Of a stretch of 64,000 bases of DNA, positions 25,882-34,698 are shown piece after piece. The notes below the pieces were generated by a model. It saw only the letters and a list, made by a program, of their open reading frames with translations, ran no database searches and was not told where the DNA came from. The DNA is from CAG-217 sp963605415 (lineage in GTDB: Bacteria > Bacillota > Clostridia > Oscillospirales > Acutalibacteraceae): positions 45,564 to 109,563 of the forward strand of contig CAVCUL010000007.1 of the NCBI GenBank assembly GCA_963605415.1, given 5' to 3'. The position numbers and the translations under genes are program-made. How positions within the stretch are numbered: the first letter of the stretch is position 1; each line of letters begins with the position of its first letter.

Positions 25882-26259
25882 TTGTTCAGTATTGATAATC
25901 GCAGCCGGGTGCCCATACATCAGCAGCTGCAAACCCAGATTGTGCGGTATGTGTCGCTGGGGCTGTTACAGCCGGACCAGCAGTTGCCGTCTGTGCGGGC
26001 TATGGCGCAGCAGCTGGGGATCAATCCCAATACGGTGCAAAAAGCCTATGCCGCGTTGGAGGCGAACGGTGTGCTTTATACCGTGGCCGGGCGAGGTGCT
26101 TTTATCTCGCCGGAGGAGGACCAGCTGGCTCAGTTTAAGCGCATTGCCGCCGATCGGTTTTCTGCGGCGGTACAGGTGGCAGCTGACTCTGGATTGACCC
26201 GACAGGAGCTGGAGCAGATTTTAATAAAGCAGATGGAGAGGAGGGACAGAGATGATTGA
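25882..26259 (+). CDS. YtrA-subfamily GntR regulator
   Basis: This 125-residue short GntR protein has a winged helix (VPIHQQLQTQIVRYVSLG, then LPSVRAMAQQLGINPNTVQK) and only a small C-terminal helical tail, as in YtrA. I chose TTG 25882 because AAAGGAG (25866-25872) precedes it by nine bases; longer in-frame versions overlap the promoter. Such regulators repress the ABC exporter operon they belong to, often in response to cell-wall-active antibiotics. It overlaps the ATPase gene by eight bases. Confidence 0.88.
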   Translation: MFSIDNRSRVPIHQQLQTQIVRYVSLGLLQPDQQLPSVRAMAQQLGINPNTVQKAYAALEANGVLYTVAGRGAFISPEEDQLAQFKRIAADRFSAAVQVAADSGLTRQELEQILIKQMERRDRDD

Positions 26260-27151
26260 AATTCAGGATGTGACGAAGCAGTTTGACTGTGTGACGGCCT
26301 TGCACCATTTATCGTTGGAGGTGCAGGACGGCTCCGTTTTCGGCCTGGTAGGCTCCAACGGCGCCGGCAAGTCTACGCTTCTGCGGATTTTGGCCGGTGT
26401 GTACCGACCGGACAGCGGGCGGGTGCTGATTAATGGCCAGGCGCCTTTTGAGAATGAGCAGGTGAAGCGCAGTACGGTTTTCATCTCGGACTTTCCGTAT
26501 TTTGCCCCCACTGCTACGGTGCGGCGGCTGGCACGGCTGTATCGCAGTGTGTATCCCGGGTGGAATGCGGATTATTTTGCCCGGATGGAGAAGCTGTTTC
26601 CCATTTCTTTTGACGCCCGGTTGGGCAAAATGAGTAAGGGTATGCAGCGCCAGGCGGCGATTTTGCTGGGGCTGTCTACCCAACCCAGCTGTATTTTGTT
26701 TGACGAGATTTTTGACGGCCTGGATCCGGTGGTGCGGGAGCTGGTGAAAAAGCTTTTGGTGGACTTTGTGGCAGAGAACGGGGCGTCCGTAATGATTGCC
26801 AGTCACAATTTGCGAGAGCTGGAGGATGTGTGCGATCATGTGGGCTTGCTTCATCGGGGCGGCGCCTTGTGCGAGGATGAGCTGGACCGTTTGAAGCTGG
26901 GAATCACCCGCTTGCAGTTTGCACTTTCTGATCCTACAGATTTTGAAACAATACGAGAGGAGCTGGATCTGCTCAAATGCAGCCAGCAGGGCAAGCTGTT
27001 TGAGGTAACGGTGCGAGGCAGTGAGGATCGGACTTTGGCGCAGGTACAGCAGCTGCATCCGCTGTTTTGCGAGGCGTTGCCCATTACCTTGGAAGAATTA
27101 TTTATCAGCGAAATGGAGGTGGCCGGTTATGACATCGACAAAGTCCTCTAA
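26252..27151 (+). CDS. ABC transporter ATP-binding protein (YtrB-like)
   Basis: The 299-residue ATPase shows Walker A GSNGAGKST (36-44), a signature-like MSKGMQRQ, Walker B CILFDEIFDGLD and a switch His in ASHNLREL. About 80 residues of regulatory tail follow. It overlaps both the upstream regulator (8 bases) and the downstream permease (23 bases), so it powers that permease. The substrate is unknown; YtrA-type operons are commonly tied to cell-envelope stress. Confidence 0.92.
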   Translation: MIEIQDVTKQFDCVTALHHLSLEVQDGSVFGLVGSNGAGKSTLLRILAGVYRPDSGRVLINGQAPFENEQVKRSTVFISDFPYFAPTATVRRLARLYRSVYPGWNADYFARMEKLFPISFDARLGKMSKGMQRQAAILLGLSTQPSCILFDEIFDGLDPVVRELVKKLLVDFVAENGASVMIASHNLRELEDVCDHVGLLHRGGALCEDELDRLKLGITRLQFALSDPTDFETIREELDLLKCSQQGKLFEVTVRGSEDRTLAQVQQLHPLFCEALPITLEELFISEMEVAGYDIDKVL

Positions 27152-29438
27152 ATGGGTGCTGTTCTCTGCCTTGCAGCGGGAGCTGCGCCGGATGGCTGTT
27201 TGGCTGGCGCTGTTTCCCTGCCTGGGGTTTGTATATGCCCTGTGCCACGGTTTTTTGCAAGGCGCTATGTGCCGAGAGAGCGGCACCGGGGCAGCGCAAA
27301 ACCAGTCGGTGCACATCTTCGGCAGTATGGCCCTGTTATTATCTATGGCGGTGGCGATGGCCGGCGCGTTCTTTGCCATGTCCGCCTTTCGCTTTCTGTA
27401 CAGTCGGCGGCAAAGTGATTTTTATTTGTCCCTGCCGGTGACCCGGCGTACCTCTTATTTTGTAAAGTGGGCAGTGGGAGAGTTGATTTTGCTGCTGGCC
27501 TTTTGCGGTGCCGGGATTGGGATTTGGCTGCTGCCCCGATTGATTCCTCACAAGTGGCATGTTCGCCTGGACGCAGGCTATGGCCTGCGGCTGCTGGTGG
27601 TGGCTTTTGCGGCTGCGGCGGCATTTTACTGCATTTGTCTGCTGTGCGCTGTTACGGCGGGCAAGGTGTGGCAGTATTGGACTTTGCTGATCGGTATCGG
27701 CGGTTGCCTGCCCCTTGGCTTGGCGTCCTATGCAGAGTTGTTCCCCGCCTTTTTGTCCGGGCTTAGCCAACAACCTGTGCGTCTGGTGACGTTGGTAAGC
27801 CCTCTGGTTTATGTTCCCTTTGGGGTGCAGGGTGCTTTCCGCTTTCGTTATCTGCTGTTGGCGGCTCTGGTTGTAACGGCACTGAGCTTTTTTGCAGGAT
27901 TGTATTTTTATCGGCGGCGTTCCGGTGAGTGTGCAGAGCAGATTTTGTCCACGCCTGTGGTTTATGTGTTGGCCACTACCGGTGCGGCTTTGAGTCTGGT
28001 GTGCCTGCCCATGCTGCTGTCCCTGCAGGCCAATCAGTACGGTGTTTATGCTTTGCTGTGTGGCGCAGGTGTAGGTGTAATGGTGCTGGTGTGCACACTG
28101 GTGTATACCCGTCGGGTTATTCACCCCGCTGCTGCGGTGCTTTGCAGCACCTTAGTGGTGGCGGTCGTGGGTACCGTGTGCCTTTTAGGCGTGCAGAGCA
28201 GCGACTATCGCAACAAGGTGCCGGTGGCAGAGGATGTGGTGCAGGTGACGGTGCAGCCTATGGTGGAGGACTCGTTGATCGATTTGCCGGACTATTTATT
28301 CGAGCCGGGCATCCATATGGTTTCTACCGGTACGGAGGATTTTCAGGAGCTGGCGGATTCTTATACCTTTACGGACCCGGAATCTGTGGCGGCCATGGTG
28401 CAGGTACACCGGGAATGCATTGCCAATGCGGAGACGGAGGCTCTGTGCACTGGCGGTTATAAATCCTGCTTCCAATATAAATTGAAAAACGGCAAAATCC
28501 TGACCCGTATGTATACCACTTATGGAGAGAATGGCACTAACGCCATTCGTGCCACGAAGGAGTACAAGCAATCCCAGTCCTTTGCGCAAAACAGTGCGGC
28601 GAAAAATCTGCTGCTGGTGTCTTATAACAATACGGACAGAGATAGCGTGTATGGGATCCAAACCATGCCGGATAATCAGGTGGAGCAGCAGGTGGATAAG
28701 ACTGCCTACTACGCAGCCATTCGGGCAGATTTTATGGACCTGACCCAAGCGGACTGGAGTTATATGAATTTGCAGGATCCGGTGTGGAGCACGGTGTCCT
28801 TTACCATTTACCAGGTGCGCCCTGGTACGGACAGCAAGACTTGCAGTCAGCTGGAGAGTATGGACGCCAAGGCTCTGCGCGCGTATTATAGCCGCTATTA
28901 TAAAACCCATACGGACGACCAGGCGCCATGCCCGGTGGTGCGCACCGTGGTGTATCTGCCCAGTATGTCTGCCGGTGCCAATCGCACATTAAAGTTGCTG
29001 CGGCAGGACGGTTTGATCTATGGCGCCCAAAACACGCCGCCGTCTGCCAATCAGGTGGAATTTATGTTGGTGTCGCCGATTTATGATGACGGAGACGCCT
29101 GTGTGTTAGGCGACCCGGATGAAGACGACGGCTATTATGTGCTGGGTGCGAACAGTCTTTTGGGCGGTCAGGTGGTGCGCAAGGATTTTGCCGCGCTTTG
29201 TACGGAGTCCTTCCGTAAGGTAACGGACAGTAATGCCATTTCCAAAACCCTTGCGGCGGTGCAGCCGACTGCCAACCAGGCAAAGCTTTTGCAAAAAGCC
29301 AAATCAGGCTATGCCGTCAGCTTTATTACCCAGGACAGCAAGGTCACCAAGATGTACTTTGTACCCAGTGCTTATGGGTATGAGGGTGGGCAGAGTGTAG
29401 CAACCTCTGCAGATGACCTGACCTATGCTGTGGGATAA
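27129..29438 (+). CDS. ABC transporter permease with large extracytoplasmic domain
   Basis: The 769-residue protein has an N-terminal membrane domain of about ten helices (residues 12-375, including FFAMSAFRFLYSRRQSDFYLSL split across helices 2-3). About 390 residues of soluble, probably extracellular domain follow, starting near VQSSDYRNKVPVAEDV. The start ATG 27129 lies within the ATPase gene after GGAGGTGG. The R-R-Q-S-D-F-Y-x-S-L-P-x-x-R motif is typical of YtrC/D-like permeases. The large C-terminal domain is longer than in Bacillus relatives, and I do not recognise its fold. Confidence 0.85.
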   Translation: MTSTKSSKWVLFSALQRELRRMAVWLALFPCLGFVYALCHGFLQGAMCRESGTGAAQNQSVHIFGSMALLLSMAVAMAGAFFAMSAFRFLYSRRQSDFYLSLPVTRRTSYFVKWAVGELILLLAFCGAGIGIWLLPRLIPHKWHVRLDAGYGLRLLVVAFAAAAAFYCICLLCAVTAGKVWQYWTLLIGIGGCLPLGLASYAELFPAFLSGLSQQPVRLVTLVSPLVYVPFGVQGAFRFRYLLLAALVVTALSFFAGLYFYRRRSGECAEQILSTPVVYVLATTGAALSLVCLPMLLSLQANQYGVYALLCGAGVGVMVLVCTLVYTRRVIHPAAAVLCSTLVVAVVGTVCLLGVQSSDYRNKVPVAEDVVQVTVQPMVEDSLIDLPDYLFEPGIHMVSTGTEDFQELADSYTFTDPESVAAMVQVHRECIANAETEALCTGGYKSCFQYKLKNGKILTRMYTTYGENGTNAIRATKEYKQSQSFAQNSAAKNLLLVSYNNTDRDSVYGIQTMPDNQVEQQVDKTAYYAAIRADFMDLTQADWSYMNLQDPVWSTVSFTIYQVRPGTDSKTCSQLESMDAKALRAYYSRYYKTHTDDQAPCPVVRTVVYLPSMSAGANRTLKLLRQDGLIYGAQNTPPSANQVEFMLVSPIYDDGDACVLGDPDEDDGYYVLGANSLLGGQVVRKDFAALCTESFRKVTDSNAISKTLAAVQPTANQAKLLQKAKSGYAVSFITQDSKVTKMYFVPSAYGYEGGQSVATSADDLTYAVG

Positions 29439-29444
29439 TCTGTC

Positions 29445-29488
29445 AAAAAACATGGACCGTATCTTCCGGATACGGTCCATGTTTTTGT
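29445..29488. terminator. Bidirectional terminator
   Basis: An AAAAACATGGACCGTATC stem pairs with GATACGGTCCATGTTTTT around a short CCG-type loop. A- and T-runs on either side serve both converging genes. Confidence 0.9.
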
Positions 29489-29503
29489 ATATGTATATTA
29501 GAA

Positions 29504-30358
29504 TTAAGCGAATGCAATCAGCAAAGTGCCTTCCGCCACCAGCGCCAGTGCCAGCAGGCTGCGGCGGGTCTGTTTCTCTTTTAAGAAGATGGCGGACAGC
29601 GCCACGGCAAAGAGCATGGAGCACTTGTCAATGGGTACCACCACGCTGGCGCGGCCGGTTTGCAGCGCCCGGTAGTAGCACAGCCAGCTGGCGCCGGTGG
29701 TGATCCCGGACAGCACCAGGAATACGGCGTCCCGGCGGGTCATTTTCTTCCAGTCACCACACTCTTTTTTGCCCAATACAATGGCCCAGGCAAAGACCAG
29801 CACCACCACGGTGCGCAGGGCGGTAGCCAGAGTGGAGTCCATATCCTGCACGCCCACCTTGCCCAGTATGGATTGCAGCGCGGCAAAGACGGCGCTGCCG
29901 GCGGCGTAAAACAGCCAGTCTTTTTCGCCGTTTTTGGCGTCTCCCTTCTCCAGCATCAGGGCTGTGCCGGCAATCATCACGGCAATGCCCAGTCCGGTGA
30001 GCCAGTTAAACGGCTCGTGGAAGCAGATCAGCGCCAGCAGAATGGTCAGGAAGGTGGAGGATTTGTCCACCGCTACCACCTTGCTTAGGTTGCCAATGGA
30101 CAGCGCCTTAAAGTAGCACAGCCAGGACAGCCCGGTGGCGGCCCCGGACAGAGCCAGGAACACCAGCGCCCGCGGGGTAATGGTGGATATGGCGTTTTGG
30201 CACCCTACCACAAAGACCATTAGCCAAGAGAAGAGCAGCACCACCCCGGTGCGAAAGGCAGTGGCAAAGTTAGAAGACACGGATTTGATCCCCGCCTTGG
30301 CCAACACAGAGGTAGCGCCGGCAAAAAAGGCGCTGCCTACGGCAAATAAGATCCACAT
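29504..30358 (-). CDS. EamA/DMT-family transporter
   Basis: The 284-residue protein has ten hydrophobic segments in two EamA halves. The halves share near-identical motifs (ATGLSWLCYFKALSIG and TTGASWLCYYRALQTG, each followed by V-V-x-x-D-K/x). It belongs to the drug/metabolite transporter superfamily. The start ATG 30358 has an AGAGGGGG ribosome binding site. It is separated from the upstream leftward genes by a terminator, so it probably has its own promoter. The substrate is not predictable. Confidence 0.88.
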   Translation of the reverse strand: MWILFAVGSAFFAGATSVLAKAGIKSVSSNFATAFRTGVVLLFSWLMVFVVGCQNAISTITPRALVFLALSGAATGLSWLCYFKALSIGNLSKVVAVDKSSTFLTILLALICFHEPFNWLTGLGIAVMIAGTALMLEKGDAKNGEKDWLFYAAGSAVFAALQSILGKVGVQDMDSTLATALRTVVVLVFAWAIVLGKKECGDWKKMTRRDAVFLVLSGITTGASWLCYYRALQTGRASVVVPIDKCSMLFAVALSAIFLKEKQTRRSLLALALVAEGTLLIAFA

Positions 30359-30381
30359 CAGAGGATCCCCCTCTTTTCATG

Positions 30382-30422
30382 AAAAAGCCCCGACACCCGG
30401 TGAAGTACCGCAGCGCCGGGGC
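30382..30422 (-). terminator. Terminator after the small membrane peptide gene
   Basis: On the minus strand GCCCCG (30422-30417) pairs with CGGGGC (30392-30387), with further inner pairing, followed by TTTTT and TC. Confidence 0.8.
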
Positions 30423-30434
30423 GTACTTGCTTTG

Positions 30435-30530
30435 TTAAGATATAAAGGCGTAAATGCCAACGCCCAGTCCGCTGCAAGCCATCAGCAGAGCCAAAACAAT
30501 CGCGGTGATTTTTACCCACTTTTGCTGCAT
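30435..30530 (-). CDS. 31-residue single-pass membrane peptide
   Basis: ATG 30530 to TAA 30435 encodes 31 residues: a basic start (MQQKWVKI), one hydrophobic helix (about 8-29, with CSGLGVGIY) and a short tail. A GAAAGGAAG ribosome binding site lies nine bases upstream, and a terminator follows, so it looks like a real cistron co-transcribed after phosphoglucomutase (21-base gap). Length and pattern resemble tiny Firmicute membrane proteins such as Prli42 or DUF4044, but similarity at this length is weak evidence. Function unknown. Confidence 0.72.
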   Translation of the reverse strand: MQQKWVKITAIVLALLMACSGLGVGIYAFIS

Positions 30531-30551
30531 ATTCTTTCTACTTCCTTTCTG

Positions 30552-32264
30552 TTACGCCATCCAGGCGGCGCTTTCGTCGATCAGCTGCTGCCCCATTTTC
30601 TGGGCAACGGCCTTGTCTGCGGTCACGGCGGTCACATAGGTCTTGATCTTCGGCTCTGTGCCGGAGGGGCGCACGATCAGCTTGCAGCCGTTCTCCGCCT
30701 TGTATTCCAGCACATTGGATTTGGGCAGGTCAATGGGCGTGGACTTGCCGCTGATCAGATTGGTGGACAGGGAACTTTGGTAGTCGCTGTGCTCCACCAC
30801 CGGGCTGCCGCCCAGGGCCTTTGGCGGGTTTTGGCGCAGGTGGTCCATAATGCCGGCCATCTTTTCCATACCGGCCTGGCCCTCAAAGGTGTAGCTGACC
30901 ACCGCATTGTCATAGTAGCCGTAGTCGGCGTAGATCTTATCCATCACATCGCCCAGGCTCAGTCCTTGCAGCTTGTAGTAGGCGGCCATCTCGCAAATGA
31001 GCATACTGGCCACTACCGCGTCCTTATCCCGGGCGTGGGTGCCGGCCAGGTAGCCGTAGCTCTCCTCAAAGCCCATTACAAAATCGTCTGCACGGCCCTG
31101 GGTTTCCAGCTGGGTCACCACCTCGCCGATGTACTTAAACCCGGTGAGCAGGTTCTTAAAGGTGCAGCCGTAGCGTCCGGCAATGGCCTGGGCCAGGTCG
31201 GTGGATACAAAGGACTTCACCGCCACGCTGTTTTGGCTCAGGGTGCCCTTTTGCTTGCGCATTTCCAGCAGGTAGTTCAGCAGCATAGCGCCCACTTCAT
31301 TACCGCTCATCAGCCGTACCTTGCCCCCTTGCATGACTGCAATGCCTACCCGGTCGCAGTCCGGGTCGGTGGCCAGCAGCAGGTCGGCGTGGATGTTTTC
31401 GTTCATTTTCAGTGCCAGTTCAAAGGCCTGCTTGATCTCCGGGTTAGGGTAGGGGCAGGTGGGGAAGTTGCCGTCCGGCAGCTCCTGCTCCGGCACCACA
31501 AACACATGGGGCACCCCAATGCGGCCGAGGATCGCCCGTACCGGTTTGTTGCCGGTGCCGTTTAAGGGGGTGTAGATCACTTTCAGGTCTGCCTTTTGGC
31601 ACACGCCCCGGTTCATACACTGGGTCTCTACCGCGTCCAGGAAGGCGGTCATCATCTTTTCACCAATGTATTCCACAGTGCCGTCTGCTACGGCGGCGTC
31701 AAAGTCCGCTTTCTGAATGCCGGTGAAGTAGTCCACCTTCTCAATATAATTGTAGGTCTCCGCCGCCTCGTCGTCGGTCATTTGGTAGCCGTTTTTGTTG
31801 TAGCACTTGTAGCCGTTATACTTGGCCGGGTTGTGGGAGGCGGTGAGGATAATGCCGCTCTGGGCGCCCAGCTGCCGCACTGCAAAGGACAGGCAGGGGG
31901 TAGGCTCCAGCTCTTCATAAAGATACACTTGAATGCCGTTGCCTGCCAGCACGGCGGCCGCTTCCTTGGAAAACAGGTCGCTCTTGATCCGGGAGTCGTA
32001 GCCGATGGCCACCGACGGGTGGTCGTATTTGGCGTTCAGGTAATCGGCCAGCCCCTGGGTGGCCCGGCCCACGGTGTACACATTCATACGATTTGTACCG
32101 GCGCCGATCACGCCACGCAGCCCGGCGGTGCCGAACTCCAGCGAGCGATAGAACCGATCCTGAATTTCTTCCTCTTGATCGGAAATGGCCTGTAATTCTG
32201 TGTGCAGGTCCGGGTCGGCGGTGGCCATTTCCAGCCACTGATGGTAGAGCTCTGTGGTATTCAT
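30552..32264 (-). CDS. Phospho-sugar mutase (phosphoglucomutase/phosphomannomutase)
   Basis: This 570-residue alpha-D-phosphohexomutase has the catalytic serine loop TASHNP (Ser143), the metal loop DPDCDRVG, the sugar loop MGFEESYGY and the phosphate-binding RPSGTEPK. The length fits the PgcA-type enzymes of Firmicutes that interconvert glucose-1- and glucose-6-phosphate for cell-wall precursors and storage sugar. The start MNTTELYHQ at 32264 has an AAAGGTGA ribosome binding site; the upstream ATG at 32324 is unlikely because it overlaps the -10 region. The small membrane peptide follows on the same transcript. Confidence 0.93.
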   Translation of the reverse strand: MNTTELYHQWLEMATADPDLHTELQAISDQEEEIQDRFYRSLEFGTAGLRGVIGAGTNRMNVYTVGRATQGLADYLNAKYDHPSVAIGYDSRIKSDLFSKEAAAVLAGNGIQVYLYEELEPTPCLSFAVRQLGAQSGIILTASHNPAKYNGYKCYNKNGYQMTDDEAAETYNYIEKVDYFTGIQKADFDAAVADGTVEYIGEKMMTAFLDAVETQCMNRGVCQKADLKVIYTPLNGTGNKPVRAILGRIGVPHVFVVPEQELPDGNFPTCPYPNPEIKQAFELALKMNENIHADLLLATDPDCDRVGIAVMQGGKVRLMSGNEVGAMLLNYLLEMRKQKGTLSQNSVAVKSFVSTDLAQAIAGRYGCTFKNLLTGFKYIGEVVTQLETQGRADDFVMGFEESYGYLAGTHARDKDAVVASMLICEMAAYYKLQGLSLGDVMDKIYADYGYYDNAVVSYTFEGQAGMEKMAGIMDHLRQNPPKALGGSPVVEHSDYQSSLSTNLISGKSTPIDLPKSNVLEYKAENGCKLIVRPSGTEPKIKTYVTAVTADKAVAQKMGQQLIDESAAWMA

Positions 32265-32330
32265 ACTGTCACCTTTGCCTTTCTTCGATAGCGGATTTTT
32301 TCTCTTTCTCCTGCTTCTGATCACGCTTTT

Positions 32331-32359
32331 ATTTTAATCCCAATTGGCATCGGTGTCAA
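32331..32359 (-). promoter_or_regulatory. Promoter of the phospho-sugar mutase unit
   Basis: Leftward -35 TTGACA (32359-32354), 17-base spacer, -10 TAAAAT (32336-32331). Confidence 0.88.
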
Positions 32360-32365
32360 TGGGCA

Positions 32366-32394
32366 TTGTCAAACCATTTGCTCTCGTGTATAAT
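32366..32394 (+). promoter_or_regulatory. Promoter of the comM-like gene
   Basis: -35 TTGTCA (32366-32371), 17-base spacer, -10 TATAAT (32389-32394), starting seven bases from the divergent promoter's -35. Confidence 0.88.
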
Positions 32395-32425
32395 AGAAGC
32401 AGGAAATCAAAAGGAGAAATGGTAT

Positions 32426-33952
32426 ATGTATGCAAAGGTGGAGAGTTTGGGCCTGAATGGGCTGGACGCATTTTCCGTTACGGTAGAGGCGGATATCAGC
32501 ACAGGGCTGCCCCGGTTTGACATTGTGGGTCTGCCGGATATGGCGGTGCGAGAGAGCCGGGAGCGGGTGCGGGCCACTATTAAGAACGGGGGCTACCAGT
32601 TCCCGGTGTCTCGTATGACGGTGAATATCGCCCCGGCAGATGTAAAGAAAGAGGGCGCCGTTTACGACCTGCCGGTGTTTGTGGCGCTGATGAAAGCCAG
32701 CGGCCAGATCCACGGCAGCACCGACGACTGCGCCTTTTTAGGCGAGCTGTCTTTGGACGGCGAGATCCGGCCCTGTACCGGGGTACTGCCCATGGTGCTG
32801 TGCGCCCGGGAGAAAGGGCTGCACACAGTGTTTGTTCCCGCTGCCAATCGGGACGAGGGCAGCATTGTGGAGGGTATAGATGTGTTGCCGGTGGCTCATG
32901 TGCGCCAGGTGCTGGACCACTTGCAGGGCAAGGCGCCGGTAGAGCCTTGCTACCGGGCGTTCTCCCCGGAGGAGGACAACCTGGAGTACCTGGACTTTGC
33001 AGATGTAAAGGGGCAGCAAAATGCCAAGCGGGCGCTGGAGATCGCGGCCGCCGGGGGCCACAACTGCCTAATGATCGGCCCGCCGGGCACCGGCAAGTCT
33101 ATGCTGGCCAAGCGGCTGCCGTCCATTTTGCCGGAGATGACCTTTGAGGAGCAGATCGAGACCACCAAGATCTATTCCATTGCCGGGGCGCTGCCCAGCG
33201 GCACCCGGCTGATCAGCCACCGACCTTTTCGCAGTCCCCACCACACGGTGTCGCCCCAGGGGCTTACCGGCGGCGGTGCGGTGCCCAAGCCCGGCGAGAT
33301 CAGCCTGGCTCATAACGGGGTGCTGTTTATGGACGAGTTCCCGGAGTTTGACCGGCGCACCAAAGAGTCCCTGCGCCAGCCGCTGGAGGACGGCGTGATC
33401 ACCATTTCCCGCGCCGGGGGCAGCCTGACCTATCCCTCCAATATTATGGTGGTGGCGGCGATGAACCCTTGCCCCTGCGGCTTTTTGGGCCACCCCACCA
33501 AGGACTGCACTTGCAGCCAGGCGGCGGTGAACCGCTACCGGGACAAGGTCAGCGGCCCGATTTTGGACCGGATCGACCTGCATGTGGAGGTGCAGAGCGT
33601 GGACTATGCCCAGCTGGCAGATACCACCCGGGGCGAGCCGAGCAGCGCCATTCGGCAGCGGGTGAACCGGGCACGTCAAATTCAGGCCCGGCGCTTTGCG
33701 GGCACCGGCATTACCTGCAATGCCAAAATGCCGCCCCAAATGACCAAGGACTGCTGCCGCCTGACGGAGGACGCCTCCGCCCTGCTGCAAATCAGCTTTG
33801 ACAAACTGGGGCTGTCTGCCCGGGCGTATGACAAGATCCTGCGCATAGCCCGCACCATTGCGGACCTGGAGCAGGCAGAGGACATTAACGGCGCCCACAT
33901 CTCGGAGGCGCTGCAATACCGGGCGCTGGACCGGAAATACTGGAACCGATAA
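32426..33952 (+). CDS. YifB/ComM-family Mg-chelatase-like AAA ATPase
   Basis: This 508-residue protein has an N-terminal Lon-protease-like S5 fold domain (residues 1-170, VESLGLNGLDAFSVTVEADIS start), a Mg-chelatase AAA module with Walker A GPPGTGKSM and Walker B VLFMDEFPEF, then a C-terminal Mg-chelatase domain. The CPCGFLGHPTKDCTC cysteine cluster is typical. ComM is a helicase promoting branch migration of transformed DNA; in Firmicutes the role is less clear. The start ATG 32426 has an AAAAGGAG ribosome binding site. The next gene follows after 16 bases. Confidence 0.93.
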   Translation: MYAKVESLGLNGLDAFSVTVEADISTGLPRFDIVGLPDMAVRESRERVRATIKNGGYQFPVSRMTVNIAPADVKKEGAVYDLPVFVALMKASGQIHGSTDDCAFLGELSLDGEIRPCTGVLPMVLCAREKGLHTVFVPAANRDEGSIVEGIDVLPVAHVRQVLDHLQGKAPVEPCYRAFSPEEDNLEYLDFADVKGQQNAKRALEIAAAGGHNCLMIGPPGTGKSMLAKRLPSILPEMTFEEQIETTKIYSIAGALPSGTRLISHRPFRSPHHTVSPQGLTGGGAVPKPGEISLAHNGVLFMDEFPEFDRRTKESLRQPLEDGVITISRAGGSLTYPSNIMVVAAMNPCPCGFLGHPTKDCTCSQAAVNRYRDKVSGPILDRIDLHVEVQSVDYAQLADTTRGEPSSAIRQRVNRARQIQARRFAGTGITCNAKMPPQMTKDCCRLTEDASALLQISFDKLGLSARAYDKILRIARTIADLEQAEDINGAHISEALQYRALDRKYWNR

Positions 33953-33968
33953 GAAAGGAGCGACTGCA

Positions 33969-34613
33969 ATGGACGCAAGAATAGAAGAAACCATCAAGAA
34001 CTTAAAAAAGCGGGGCTTTGAGCCGTATTATTTGGAGAACCGGGCGCAGGTGCTGCCCCTGGTGCAAAAGCTGGTGCCTGCGGGCAGCAGCGTGTCCCAC
34101 GGCGGGTCGGAGACCTTAAAGGAAGTGGGTGTGATCGACCTGCTTTCCGGTGGGGATTATAAATATATCAATCGTGCCGGACTGGAGGGCGAGGCCCTGC
34201 GCCAATGCTACCAGGACGCCTTTGGCTGCGATGCCTATTTCACTTCTTCCAACGCCATTACCACCGACGGTGTGCTGTATAATGTGGACGGCAACTCCAA
34301 CCGGGTGGCCTGCATTGTGTTCGGCCCCCGCCAGGTGATCATGATCGTTGGGCGCAACAAGATCGTAGATACCTTTGACCAGGCGGTAGAGCGGGTCAAG
34401 CGCATTGCCGCCCCCCGCAACACCCAGCGGCTCAGCTGCAAGACCCCTTGCGCCGTTACCGGCCACTGTATCAGTCTGGATCAGGAGGATCCCGCCCTGT
34501 GCGACGGCTGCCTGAGCCCCCAGCGGGTGTGCTGCAACTATGTGACCACCGCCTTTGACCGCCACATCGGCCGCATTAAGGTGCTGATCGTGGACGAGGA
34601 ACTGGGTTATTGA
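33969..34613 (+). CDS. LUD-domain protein (lactate utilisation LutC-like)
   Basis: This 214-residue LUD (DUF162) protein has NLKKRGFEPYYLENR, the glycine loop VSHGGSETLKEVG, and TSSNAITTDGVLYNVDGN. A cysteine-rich segment (CKTPC, C, CDGCLSPQRVCC; about residues 157-190) could hold an iron-sulfur cluster. Stand-alone clostridial LUD proteins are widespread but poorly characterised, and no LutA or LutB gene is nearby. It starts 16 bases after the ComM-like gene with AAAGGAG and is followed by a terminator. Confidence 0.85.
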   Translation: MDARIEETIKNLKKRGFEPYYLENRAQVLPLVQKLVPAGSSVSHGGSETLKEVGVIDLLSGGDYKYINRAGLEGEALRQCYQDAFGCDAYFTSSNAITTDGVLYNVDGNSNRVACIVFGPRQVIMIVGRNKIVDTFDQAVERVKRIAAPRNTQRLSCKTPCAVTGHCISLDQEDPALCDGCLSPQRVCCNYVTTAFDRHIGRIKVLIVDEELGY

Positions 34614-34650
34614 TTTATTGTATTGCCCGATTACCTATGCGTACATGGAA

Positions 34651-34697
34651 GGCGCCCCATACGATGGAAAACCCATCGTATAGGGCGCCTTTTTAGA
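34651..34697 (+). terminator. Terminator of the comM-LUD unit
   Basis: GGCGCCCcATACGATGG pairs with CCATCGTATaGGGCGCC across one mismatch, followed by TTTTTAGA. Confidence 0.88.
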
Positions 34698-34698
34698 T

